Assembly (NCBI GenBank): GCA_001630475.1
Contig: KV419437.1
Span: forward strand, 1 to 64,000
DNA from: Sistotremastrum niveocremeum HHB9708
Taxonomy: Eukaryota; Basidiomycota; Agaricomycetes; Sistotremastrales; Sistotremastraceae
DNA: 64,000 bases
Direction of reading: 5' to 3'
Part shown: positions 1 to 10,417 of the stretch, piece after piece
Layout: each line of letters starts with the position of its first letter
Position numbering within the stretch: the stretch's first letter is position 1
The notes under the pieces: generated by a model
The model's database searches: none
Told to the model about the DNA's origin: nothing
The model's input: only the letters and a program-made list of their open reading frames with translations
Program-made: the position numbers and the translations under genes

Positions 1-260
1 CTGGCTTTTGCTGGTCGCCGGCTTCTTAGAGGGACTATCAGCGTCTAGCTGATGGAAGTTTGAGGCAATAACAGGTCTGTGATGCCCTTAGATGTTCTGG
101 GCCGCACGCGCGCTACACTGACAGAGCCAGCGAGTTATTAACCTTGGCCGGAAGGTCTGGGTAATCTTGTGAAACTTTGTCGTGCTGGGGATAGAGCATT
201 GCAATTATTGCTCTTCAACGAGGAATTCCTAGTAAGCGTGAGTCATCAGCTCGCGTTGAT

Positions 261-306
<46 letters not shown>

Positions 307-350
307 AATGGCTTAGTGAGGCCTCCGGATTGAGTCTGAGGAGCCGGAAA
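1..350 (+). rRNA. 18S (small-subunit) rRNA, 3' part, truncated at both ends
   Basis: The sequence reads as the last quarter of a eukaryotic 18S rRNA, including the universal segment around 277-296 (gtacacaccgcccgtcgcta) and the helix 44/45 approach (gaatggcttagtgaggcctc). The left end is cut by the window. On the right, the match fades after the 'gaggagccgg' segment near 345-350. The usual final stretch, ending in the tttccgtaggtgaacctgcgg motif and leading into ITS1, is absent. It is followed by unrelated repeat-rich DNA. It may be the broken edge of the rDNA array or a dispersed partial copy. A few positions look like transitions from the usual fungal sequence, but I compared only from memory. 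Confidence 0.9.
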
Positions 351-470
351 CGGTGTATAGCATCAGCACAAGAGAGGGTCTCGTTCAAGTGATTGCCAGG
401 GTATATACTAGTGGTACAGTCATGTAGAGAAGGCCATTTCCTATTCTGGTGGCCCTGAATGCCCCATGCT

Positions 471-536
471 TCAGAAAAACTTAGACCTACTTAAAAAGTA
501 CTGAGAAGTAGAATAAGTAGGTCTAATTTTTTCTGA
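471..536. mobile_element. Hairpin MITE-like element A (TTCAGAAAAA family)
   Basis: The 5' end reads TCAGAAAAACTTAGACCTAC and the 3' end is its near-perfect inverted copy (gtaggtctaattttttctga). The element is almost one palindrome of about 66 bases with a loop around agtactgaga. It shares termini with seven other copies in the next 3 kb. It has no coding capacity. Confidence 0.75.
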
Positions 537-750
537 TGTACCCCTGGATATGGCTGCGGCAGCATTTTCAGGGGCAGGATGCTGCCCAGGCTGTACCCAG
601 GGTCTGGGCAAGTAAAACAGGGGTATATTGGGTCAAATGGACCAAACATACCCCAACAGTTCTATGACAGCCCTGAAGTGCTGGGAATAGCAGGGATGGG
701 CCAGAATTGGGCAGCTCGGGTGACCAGGTAGCATATTACTTAATTTGGCC

Positions 751-836
751 TTCAGAAAAAATTAGACCTCCTATTTCAACTCTTGAGTACTCAAGAGCGC
801 TCAGGAGTCAAAATATGAGGTCTAATTTTTTCTGAA
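751..836. mobile_element. Hairpin MITE-like element B
   Basis: The terminal repeats are TTCAGAAAAAATTAGACCTC and its inverse. The inner arms carry gagtactc and gagcgctc palindromes. The flanking GGCC on both sides extends the palindrome to 747-840, so any target-site duplication cannot be separated from the arms. Confidence 0.75.
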
Positions 837-966
837 GGCCTGATATGGTCACCATTGGATAGCCCTCACTGAGAGCTTCCAGAATTGACCCCCTTTTATC
901 CTATTTGGGGGCCCAATCAACCTGGACCCTCAGAATTACCCAAAATGGGCAGCACCATTGAGCCTA

Positions 967-1060
967 TCAGAAAAAATTAGGGATCCTTTTTTGACTTTGG
1001 AGTACTTTGGAGTCCTTTGAAGTACTTGAAAGTCAAAAAAGGATCCCTAATTTTTTCTGA
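967..1060. mobile_element. Hairpin MITE-like element C
   Basis: Termini are TCAGAAAAAATTAGGGATCC and its inverse. The interior repeats the word agtact(t) with small spacers, so the whole 94 bases can fold on itself. It has the same terminal motif as elements A and B but a different sub-terminal sequence (GGGATCC instead of GACCT). Confidence 0.75.
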
Positions 1061-1304
1061 TGGAAAAGAGCGTAAAATTTGGTGCCTGGTGTGTCCTGGG
1101 GTCCAAATGTTTGGCTTTGTTTGGTTCTGGACCCTGAGACCCTCACCATTGTGTCCCCAGCGCAAAATAACCCCCTGTGGGTTTTTTCCTGCTTTGTTTG
1201 TATTTGTTTGTTCAGAAGCACACCCTGTGACTGTCACGGTTGAAATGGTATTCAAAAACAATGCCTGGGGTCTCCTGGGACCCTGATGTTTGCACTTGTT
1301 TGGC

Positions 1305-1361
1305 TCAGGGTCTCTTGGCAGGGCCTCATCAGGGTCTCTTGGCAGGGCCTCATCAGGGTCT
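1305..1361. repeat. 24-base tandem repeat, about 2.4 copies
   Basis: Two identical 24-base units starting tcagggtctcttggcagg lie at 1305-1328 and 1329-1352, followed by a partial third. A related tcagggtctcttg occurs again at 2249-2261. There is no spacer-repeat pattern. Confidence 0.85.
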
Positions 1362-1948
1362 GCTTCTTCAAGGCTTTCCCTGATCACAACCAGAATCAGC
1401 CCAAACGGAGCAGCCGTTACTGAGCTACATCAATCCCAAGAAATTCCTCATTATATTCAATATTTTTCCGAATTTTCATGTACTTAACAATATCTACATG
1501 AAATGAATATTATGAAATATATTAATAAAATATGCAGCCATGAACTTGTCTACATGTTCTGAACCTTGCGGCCACAAACTTGCATACACAGATAGCCTTT
1601 AGCGTTGCTTGGGATCCGGCCAAGTGCGATAACATCTGGTTGAACGTTGAACGAGTGAGACAGGCTCCAGAAACTTCAAAGATTATCTAACTCAGGTCAT
1701 AACACCCAAGCGCGCATGATACCCAAACAGGAAACGCTATGGGAAGACCAAATAGAGGGCAAACAAAACTCTCGGCTAAACCAAGCCTAAGATCAAGCTT
1801 CTGGGCATGCGAACAAGAGTTACAAGACGGCCGCTGCAAACAGAATGCTCATGCATCATGGGCGCGATTATTGGGATACTTCGAATTATAGTGCTATGTC
1901 AAGGTGGAATTCATCAAGGTTGAATGTCCAAAGAGGTGTTTTAACGCC

Positions 1949-2074
1949 TTCAGAAAAAATTAGGCCAGGTTTTATAGCCTAAATAGCATAAATAGCCTAT
2001 TTTTTGGCTATTTTTCTGCTAAATAGCTGAAAAATAGCAAGAAATAGCAGAAATAGCAGCTAATTTTTTCTGAA
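1949..2074. mobile_element. Hairpin MITE-like element D (AAATAGC-core subtype)
   Basis: It is bounded by TTCAGAAAAAATTAG and its inverse. The interior is built of aaatagc/gctattt words in both orientations. CGCC and GGCG flank the ends and lengthen the palindrome (1945-2078). Element H has the same core type, so the family has at least two core subtypes sharing the same ends. Confidence 0.75.
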
Positions 2075-2271
2075 GGCGATGGGAGAATATGTCAGCATAT
2101 CACCAAATCGATTTTGGGGAGGACTCGCCAGATGGCTATCTTTACCAATGTCTTCTGATTACACTAAATTATGCGCTTCAGGTTGAGTTGGTGAGACTCG
2201 TGTAAGTCGTGTTGGTTTTCTGGTGTTCTGCGCTGACTTAGCATTCATCAGGGTCTCTTGAGGCCCTCAAG

Positions 2272-2362
2272 ATTAGACCTACTAATTGTACTTTTGAGTA
2301 CTTCAAGTTTTTAGTACTCCTGAGCGCTCAAAAGTACAATTAGTAGGTCTAATTTTTTCAGA
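2272..2362. mobile_element. Hairpin MITE-like element E, left end eroded
   Basis: The arms attagacctactaattgta and its inverse enclose a gagtact/gagcgctc core. The right end keeps the taattttttcaga-like terminus, while the left outer terminus is missing. It lies directly against element F. Confidence 0.65.
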
Positions 2363-2363
2363 C

Positions 2364-2439
2364 TTCAGAAAAAAATAGACCGGCTAATTCAACTCCTGAG
2401 CGCTCAGGAGTCCAATTAGCTGGCCTATTTTTTTCTGAA
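2364..2439. mobile_element. Hairpin MITE-like element F
   Basis: It runs from TTCAGAAAAAAATAGACCGG to its inverse, with the near-perfect inner palindrome ctcctgagcgctcaggag. It abuts element E, so two elements of the same family sit back to back. Confidence 0.75.
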
Positions 2440-2645
2440 GGAAGCCTTGGACCCAGCTGATTTCCCCAAGTTTCAAGCAAAGCCACTGGCAGCAGTGGCG
2501 ACATCCTGGAAGTCAGAATTGTCAGTGAATTTAATCCCATGTAATTATCTGGCTGAGACCATGGAGTATGTAACCCCCCCCCCCCAGTCCTTTAAAGATA
2601 CCACCTTGTCAGGGTAGGAAGCGTACTTGGGCCATAGCTTACGCC

Positions 2646-3041
2646 TAAGGCATCCAACGAATATAGGCCAAATGAGTACACTCGCAAGTATACTCGCGCG
2701 AGTACTCACCTAGGGTTAGGCACATGAGTACTCGAGTATTGGATTTTGGGAAAAAAGGCCGCCTTCAGAAAAAATTAGACCTCCTATTTCAACTCCTGAG
2801 CGCTCTGGAGTACTTTGGAGTACTCAAGAGTCAAAATAGGAGGTCTAATTTTTTCTGTTATTGAACAGCAGAAAATGAGTACTCATACTCGAGTACTCGC
2901 GGATTTTACTAGTAATACTCGCGAGTACTTGAGTACGAGTACCCGTTTTTTGGTGTTTTTTTGGCCTGCGAGTGTTTTGCTCAGCCTTAAAAAAAAAGCG
3001 AGTACTCGAGTACCGCGAGTATATATTTGTTGGATGCCTTA
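2646..3041. mobile_element. TIR element filled with GAGTACTCG words, interrupted by hairpin element G
   Basis: The left end TAAGGCATCCAACGAATATA (2646-2665) and right end (3022-3041) are inverted copies differing at one of 20 positions. The interior is almost only gagtactcg / cgcgagtact words in both orientations. Hairpin element G (2764-2857) lies inside, so it inserted later. It has no coding capacity. Confidence 0.7.
2764..2857. mobile_element. Hairpin MITE-like element G, nested in the 2646-3041 element
   Basis: It has the TTCAGAAAAAATTAGACCTC terminus and its inverse, with an internal gagcgctc/gagtactt core as in element B. The host element's word array continues on both sides, which fixes the order of insertion. 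Confidence 0.75.
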
Positions 3042-3261
3042 CAGTTACGCCAGGGATAGACTGGTGCTAGAATATGCAATGTAATGATGTCTTTAGATCC
3101 AACCCTTCTTTTGGGACGATTCTGTGTCATTATTTCATCATGATGATCACGTCTGCTTTGAATTATATAGGAAAAAATACTGGCATACATGGGTAGACAT
3201 CCTAGAAAAAAGAAACACGCAAAGTGGATTTCCAATGATTTGTTTGAGGGAAATGCTTTGC

Positions 3262-3388
3262 TTCAGAAAAAATTAGGCCATATGTTATAGGCTAATTAGG
3301 CTAATTAGGCTATTTTTCCACTATTTCACAGCTACAATAGCGCCAAAATAGCTGGGAATAGCGGAAATAGCAGCTAATTTTTTCTGAA
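3262..3388. mobile_element. Hairpin MITE-like element H (AAATAGC-core subtype)
   Basis: The termini are TTCAGAAAAAATTAGGCCAT and a taattttttctgaa end. The right half carries aaatagc words as in element D, including the shared aaatagcagctaatttttt junction. Confidence 0.75.
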
Positions 3389-3429
3389 GTCGCTGTACCA
3401 CCCACGCACTAAGTCTCTAGTCTCTGGGA

Positions 3430-3894
3430 CTAGTGTTCCAAGGTCCAGTTGCCGTGACTGGTGGCAACCGGCAGTCGTGACTGGACTGTGACTGGACCGC
3501 AGTTGCCGGTTGCCTAGGTTCTTGGAAAATCAGGCAACTGGCAACCGCAGTCATGACCGGTCGTGACCGTGGTTGCAACCAAGGACCCTTAAGGGTCCCC
3601 AACCAGGGTATCCAGAGGGTATGTTGGATGTGAAATGGGTGTTTATGGTGACATATCTGGTATATATGCATTTAACACATCATATGAGGTGTATATACAG
3701 TATATATAATATAATAATGATTAAAATATTGATAAAAGACCAGGTGTGACTGGAAAAAGTGGACATGACCGGTTGCGCAACTGGTCGCAGCCGTGACTGG
3801 TCGCTGGACCGCAACCGCAGTCGCAGTTGCCAGTCACACCCTCCGAGGTCAAAAGTCCAGTCGTGACTGGACCTCAGAACACTATCTGGGACGA
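3430..3894. mobile_element. TIR element filled with CAGTCGTGACTGG words
   Basis: The left end (tagtgttccaaggtccagt, 3431-3449) and right end (actggacctcagaacacta, 3876-3894) are imperfect inverted copies. Both halves are dense with cagtc/gactg and caaccg/cggttg words in both orientations, around an AT-rich centre (3620-3740). It has no coding capacity. Confidence 0.55.
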
Positions 3895-4211
3895 CTCTCC
3901 ATCAAATAATCAATGAGCTGTCTTGTCTATGATAGCCTGCAATGTATAGTGGCTATTAACAATTTCTTTACAATTTCTTTCCTTGTGATGAATACCCGAT
4001 ATGGGCATTATGAGGGATAAGTGGGCCATTAAGCGACTTTATTCTATTACAACCAATTTAAGTGAGAATGGTTTCATCTCATGTTGGCAGAAGCCAGTGA
4101 GCCTATAAGAGCCTCTGAGACTCAGAGTAGCTAGCCATAAGGAGGTGCTCCGATTCTGGTGAGTGTGCACGTGCTTGATGAAGATTGAAGAAGGTTCCTG
4201 ACATCTAAGCT

Positions 4212-4570
4212 CCAGTGACCCCATAAGTATATCAATATTTTGCCAATATATCTGTGATATACTTGTGTCTTGGGGGTGGCATACTGCACTTATATTGCAC
4301 AGATATTGGTCAAATATTGGTCAAATATGAGATATTTGACTATATATAGCTCAATACAGCCTGTAGAGGATGTATATTAACTTCATACACATAGATTTGA
4401 CAGAATAAAACTCCTTACATCATTTACATGGCAAAAATAGGCTATATATTGATTTTAGGGGAAGGTATTGATATATATTGGTATATTGTATCACAATATC
4501 AGTATACAATATCAATATAAATGAAAAGTGGGGAAAATATTGTATTATATTGTATTGTACAATTTGTACA
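4212..4570. repeat. AT-rich stretch with repeated atattg/caatat palindromes
   Basis: Many copies of atattgg, gatatat and gtatattg occur in both orientations, including a direct repeat ggtcaaatatt at about 4309-4328. It resembles the other word-array elements in style, but I could not define clear terminal repeats. Confidence 0.4.
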
Positions 4571-4848
4571 ACCCTAGACAGGTACCTGGGTAGGTACATC
4601 CATAGGTGCCAATTTTTTTTGCTATACTTGTGTTCATCCTTAGTAGTGGCCTTGTCCTCTAGAATAGTGTAATAGTGTTGCCCTGACAGAAGCCACCCCC
4701 AGATCTGACTTGTAACTTGAAGTGCATGTACTAACCTAATCTCTGCTGGCCTAAGCTGGTCATACAGTGCACTCTTGTGACAGAACATGATAGTAGTAAT
4801 AAATGTGAGGCTAATAAGATTATGGAAGGACATCAAGTGAATCAGGTT

Positions 4849-7800
4849 CTAGAAAGTAGTAATCCCAGACACTGTAGGAGCATATTGGGACTGCATATCA
4901 TCAAGATCAGTGGCATCATCCTGACTCTTGTAGTCAAACTGTGACAATGAAGCCAGATCAGAAGTACCAGCAAGAGAAGAATATGAGAGCCTTCGACGAA
5001 GACGATCGGCCTGAGAATAGGCTATACTACCCCCATGATCAGATGGTGCCACACTTCCTGACTCTATCACACTCCCTCCACTGACATCCTGTGAAATAAC
5101 TGAGCTGGCATAGCTCCCATAAGCTGATCTTTTGACTCCACTCCCTCTTTGTACCCCCTGCCCAAATGGTCCATTTGACCCTGTGAAGACAGGGATACCT
5201 GATGAGTATGTTGCCTGTGACTTCAGAGATTGGACATCTGAGGGGATATAACTAAGGGGATCATGACTGCGATAGAAGCTGCCATCAAATCGACTAGGAG
5301 TGCCAGAATGTCTTGCATCACCAGTGACACCAGAGAGGCTATTGCCACCAAGTAAGTCCTTTGCATTAACCTCATGGCGATGAAATTGGTCCGATTTGTT
5401 TAATGCCCGTCGAGGCTTGCTGAATTGGATCATACTTGGCTGGAGGTTGTTTAATGGGCCTTCAACAAGACAGTTCTTTGCTTTATAATGGGTAAGAAGT
5501 TCATGCCACAAGGGATGCTTAATGTTCTTGGTCACTCAACAGTCAGAACATGGGAGAAGCAACACACCTTGCTCAGAACTTTGGGATTCCCAAGGATAAC
5601 AACACCATACTTTGCACGAGTGAGTGCAACATTCAGTCTGCGTGGATCGTTCAAGAATCCAATCCCCTGATGCTCGTTGCTGCGGACACAACTGAGGATT
5701 ATGTAATCTTTCTCCCGTCCTTGGAATGCATCAACACTGGCAACTTCGATCTCCTTGTACAGATCTTTCTTGAGAGAGCCACTGAACTGCATGTAGTTGA
5801 CAATATAGGATCGTTGACCCTCGTATGGTGTAACCACACCAATCTGGCCAGGGTTCACACCAGCCTTGAAGAACTTGGTAATTATCTTCTCAACATTTGA
5901 GGCCTCGGTTCTAACTCTGTGTCAATACAAGATCACGGATGTATGGAAGCTATGACTTACCTGTTCAAAAATGAGGTTCCACTGGATGAGATTTCCTCCT
6001 GTCCCAAATTTTGGTAGAAGAACATTGGAGTATCGGGAACAGGCCATGGGAAGTCCACATTCTTCCTAAGACGTTCAGGGGCAGTCACTCCATTTTGCAA
6101 TGTGCCTTCATAGAACATGTTGGAAGGGAACTCTGACAAGCAGGGATGCATCCGATATTGAACTTGGAGACGAATAGGGCGATTGCCAAGGACTACAAGT
6201 CGTTCGAACAAGGACTGGGTAAGCCCAGCACGCGCAGCTTTCTTGTTCATGATCACTGGACCGAGTTGCTGCATTCAATCATAAGCATTCCTTGCGAATG
6301 GCATGAGCACAAGCAACGTACTTGATGATCTCCTACCAAGACAACCTGTTTACACCCCAGCACTAACGGAATCATACACTCTGAAGTATGCGGTGTGAAG
6401 GCGAAACTACAAAAGCAATGAAGCCACGTACCAGGTTCCGCAGCCTGAGTTGCTTCATCGATTAAGACAGTTCTGAATTTGACCTTTGCAAGACGGGGAT
6501 CGCCGGTGCCCACACACGTGCAGCAAATAACGTCGGCAGCATTCAGAATCTCCTTTTCACACTGTCTGACCAGTGTCTTGTATTTCCTCTCGTCATTGCT
6601 GCTGAGCTCCCCCTGTTCATTCTTCAGTTGAATCAACTTTTGCAGTTCCACGTGTGACGTGTGATTGGCGACCTGTCGGTGCAGTGTGAGGAATGCCACG
6701 GAAGAATCGAGGGCCTCCCGGGACTTTGCTGTGAGCCGAACAACTTTAAGGCCAGTGGAATGGATCTTCTCTGTCAGCTGATCGACGGCAACGTTTGATG
6801 GTGCACAGACAAGGACCTGACCCGGGTTCATCTTCGCTAGATGGTAGACAATCGACGCAGAAGTGACCGTCTTTCCCGTACCAGGAGGTCCTTGGATCAG
6901 GCTGAGAGGTTTCTGTAATACACTCTTGACTGCATACATCTGAGAATGATTGAGCTCGGGGAGTCCCGGAGCCGAAAATCTTCGTGCGTCAATCAGGACT
7001 CAGCGAGAAACAGAATACGATGAAGAGCTTACCGTTTTGGCATTTGTGTACGAAGCACTTGAGGTTCCAGTTCGTGACCCAGCAGTTTGTGATACTGTTT
7101 CGAAAGTCGGGCCTTGGAGAACCAAGAAGTGAGACCAAACTTACTATGTAGCCGCTAACGCTCTTCTCATCCACGGCGAACGTCTTCATCGCAAGTTGCA
7201 TGCGATCAAAGCTGGTACTTTTCCAAACGAAATCAGCGGCGAAGTTGTGGGTGCACTCCGAAGGCACCCCTTCGGTGCGACGGAGCTCCAGACCAATCTC
7301 GTCCGAGACATCTAAAGGTGAGGACGCTCAGTTATTGGTCGACGAACAACGGCGATTAACATACTGTTCGGTATTTTGATAACGTGGCCCACACCTTCCC
7401 AAGCCTTGTGTAGCTCACCCTGATACCTCAATCGCAGTTCATCTCCAACTGCAAGCCTCACTTCGCCGCTTTCGAGCTTCGGGAGATTGAACCACGCGAC
7501 TCGCTTCTGGTTCAACCCCAAATCCCACCGAACCGTGATATCGGTCTGGGTTTGAGACTCTTTCAAGCGTTTATCGTAGTCCGCTTCGATTTTGACCAAC
7601 GGACCAAATATGTTTTGATATTGATATGCATCCTCGTAGCGAAGTAGGATGGGCTGAGGCTCATCGTCCACACCAGGCTTTTCGAGATCTTCGAGGGTAG
7701 CATTTGCGTTATCTCGCCAGAGGTCTTCGAGTCGATTAATCTGACTGAAAGAGATTTGTCGAGCACGTAGTTGCTCAGTCTCGCTAGGAGGTTTCACGAG

Positions 7801-8446
7801 CCAGGACAAGAACGAACGATCGTCGATGAGGGGTGCCCATAAGGCGGCATTCCAGGATATATCTTTGGATATGGTGGCGCAGGGTTGGCGACAAAGCAAG
7901 ACGACGACCGTGTCTGACTTGGCAGGAATAAACCCTAACATGAACACGTTTTTACTGCCACAGTTGTAACATTCAGGGGCCGTCTCGCCCAAAGGACTCT
8001 CAGCATGCAACACGACCTCCTTATGCTTTGCGCGGACGAGATGGTTCACGATGTGGGAGGCGGAGGTGTTGCCACGAGAGTTGCAAAACCATTTGGAGCA
8101 AATGAGACATTTGACAACGGATGGGGGTGAATGGATGCCGCAGTAGCTGAGAATGGGTTAGGGGAGGTGTCGACCGTCCATAAGAGATCACATACCTGCA
8201 AGCATGAGCAGGCAAATCGACGGCCCCTTCCTCTCTTAGATCATCGAGTACACCATCAAAATCGTCCTCGGAAAGAGCAACTTTCGACGGGGTTTCACTC
8301 AGACTCTGATCGTTTAGTGAGAGCGAATCGAGCTCTTGGACAGGAGGATCAACGCGAACGCTGGTGTAGCCGGATACCATCGAGGACGTGTCGTCGAGTA
8401 TCCCATATTGTGATGTCGAGTCGTTGAAATTATCGAACGAGTCCAT
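4849..8446 (-). CDS. UPF1: UPF1/NAM7-type RNA helicase (nonsense-mediated decay)
   Basis: This is the ATP-dependent 5'-3' RNA helicase that, with UPF2 and UPF3, triggers decay of mRNAs with premature stops. Nine exons are separated by introns at 8147-8195, 7312-7364, 7095-7144, 6980-7032, 6381-6431, 6269-6321, 5911-5960 and 5518-5567. The joined frame is 1062 residues and divides exactly by three. It has the N-terminal Cys/His (CH) zinc domain ([27 protein letters not shown]), the 1B insertion, Walker A GPPGTGKT, the DEATQA box, GDHQQLGP, and the superfamily 1 C-terminal half with [10 protein letters not shown] and ALTRAKYG. The tail is Ser/Gln-rich with about six SQ pairs. The start is the first in-frame ATG, in a GCCATGG context. 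The neighbour across 380 bases is divergent. Confidence 0.97.
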
Positions 8447-8827
8447 GGCGAGCAATGAGAGCGCAAGATGCAGTTGGAGAATGAGAACTTGCGCTCACCG
8501 CAGCTCTGACTCCGACCTGCGCCTGACTCAGCGCCCGGCCGACTATCTTGCAAAGCCACTCGAGTGCGAAATATCGATGCATTTGTACTATCAAATTTCT
8601 GGTCGATCAGGATCGCATGCTCATAACATGTGAGTCTGCAGATTATCTTCCGTGCGCACGTATTCAGTCCAATGCGCTCTCAGCGGTCTAAGGGATGCGA
8701 GTCAAACTGCCCGGTCTCTTTTCCAGTTCTGGCGTAGCGATACACCGCTCGAGCTTGTTCTGGGTACAATGCTGTTCTTCCATTTAATGTCCAAATTTCA
8801 GAACTAACGCAGCACCGAACTCAAGGG
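8447..8827. promoter_or_regulatory. Divergent intergenic region between UPF1 and the Gfd2-like gene
   Basis: 381 bases separate the two start codons and must hold both promoters. I see no clear TATA box or other named site. Confidence 0.5.
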
Positions 8828-10286
8828 ATGAAAGCTGGCGGCTCAACATACATCTTGATTCCCTGTGACGAATGGACGCGTCGTTTCAAACTGAGGCCAC
8901 CCACGCTACCGCCCCACCAACCTGATGCATTCCTTTCCCGTTCCCCCATCTACTTCCACACGGAGACCGATCTCTTCAACAAACTGTTGACTTATTCTCC
9001 CAAGAAATCCAAGAGCAAGAGGAATGACGAGATATCTGAAGCAAACCCGCTTGGCTTGTTCTCTACCGAGCTCGACAACACTAGTCCCAGAGTCTCGTTC
9101 GAACATTCAAGGTTCTCTTCCCCCACTCCTCGTATCAACTTCTGCCTCCTCATCGCCTATTCTAGAATGTTATGGCGATTGCTCACGGATCCGTCTCATA
9201 CAAAGCTTTCGCGATATGATCTCCCGGATCGGCAACTTCATTCAAGCGCCATTATCATCTGTCTAGCTGCCAACTCTTGGATGTCAGAAAGTCGAGATAC
9301 TAGAGAGGTTGTCTTAGATGTCGCTTGGAATGTGATTGGGCCCGAGGAGCTCCTTAATGAGGCGAAGCTCACGAAAATCAAGCACTTCATTGTTGAAGAA
9401 AATCAGATACTATGTCATTGCAATGGCCAAGAGCGCGGGGTGAGCATTGCATTTCTAGCTTCGATTCACGAATAACATTGGAACAGCATTTTCGGTTTGG
9501 AGAGAGCACCATTGCACCTTTATCTGTTGTTACACAAGAAATCCAAAAACTGTTTGACAATGCCCCCGCACATACAGTCGTTGTGCTCAGCAACTATGAG
9601 TTATATATGAAAGATGTCATGATCCAAGGATTAGGGCTTGAGTCCTCCAATTGGGAGATCGGCCTCTCCGGTCTACTTGGCTTTTCACAAGTCGGAATCA
9701 AGTCTGTGGTGGACCAAAAACATGGAAAGTAAGTATACAGTTGGCTTATTTGTTTATTCCTTTGTCTTTGACGATGTGGCGCTCCTTTCAGGTTTGAGAA
9801 TATAGCCAAATATCCACGATTTTCGGGAGGGAAGTCTTTGGTGGACATAGCAGAATTTTATGAGACTCTCTCAACAGTCATTGGTTCGAAAAAATCTGTT
9901 TGGGATATTGCAGAGTGGATGAATCTTTCTCACGGGTTTGAAAGAAAACCATGTGCTGGGAACGAATGCTGGTATTTATTTGCAATGAAATGGTGCCAAA
10001 CCAACACTGATACGTTGCCAGGTTGTTAATGACCATCTGGAAGACAATGGTCTCAGGGTCTGCTATAGATGAGATGATGAGACAGCTAAAGCCCTCTGTT
10101 AAGCTTCCCATCCAACCTAAGGAGCAATCACCCGAAAGAAATGGAGATGCCACAGCAAATTACAATATCTTTGATGACATGGAAAATATGCCAGAAGAGC
10201 TGACGAGTTCCAACGTCCCACAGCAACCTGAACTAACTGACTCCGGTTTTGATGACTTTAATGACTTCTATGACGATGATGATTGA
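8828..10286 (+). CDS. Gfd2/YDR514C-like protein with RNase H-fold (exonuclease-like) domain
   Basis: Four exons (8828-9439, 9487-9728, 9792-9971, 10022-10286) join to 432 residues in one frame. Residues about 150-340 follow the fungal Gfd2/YDR514C C-terminal domain, a DEDD-type RNase H fold. Landmarks are VVLDVAWNVIGP, then KHFIVEENQ, HFRFGES, HTVVVLSNYELYMKD, KSLVDIAEFYETL and CAGNECW. The family's first acidic pair (D-x-E) is D-V-A here, and the later Asp positions are also poorly kept, so catalysis is doubtful. The C-terminus is acidic (FDDFNDFYDDDD). The function of this family is not settled; yeast Gfd2 was linked genetically to mRNA export. No signal peptide or membrane segment is visible. 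Confidence 0.75.
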
Positions 10287-10417
10287 TTGAAATGCCTCAC
10301 TAATTCTACAGATATACTCCTTATCTTGTAATTAATAAACACAGTGGTACGCTTGCGGACTGAAGATCGCAAGATAACCTACAGATATAAATCGTTGCAT
10401 AAACATAGTAACCTGCA

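Larger units (their letters stand above)
351..4848. other. Gene-poor, repeat-rich block between rDNA and UPF1
   Basis: No open frame here shows family resemblance, a splice-consistent structure or plausible composition. The frames that exist are by-products of palindromes and tandem repeats. The block contains at least eight short hairpin elements, two or three larger TIR elements and AT-rich palindromic tracts, listed separately. The 1400-1940 and 3900-4200 stretches between them show nothing I can name. Confidence 0.7.

Noticed and set aside
1305-1361. Tandem repeat that could be taken for a CRISPR array
   Set aside because: Units are contiguous with no spacers, and the genome is eukaryotic.
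977-1387. Long minus-strand frame with a repeated DPDEALPR motif
   Set aside because: The motif comes from the 24-base tandem repeat and the frame runs through hairpin element C; no gene features.
9414-9458. Alternative 45-base intron in the Gfd2-like gene
   Set aside because: It leads to an immediate stop, whereas 9440-9486 restores the HFRFGES motif in frame.
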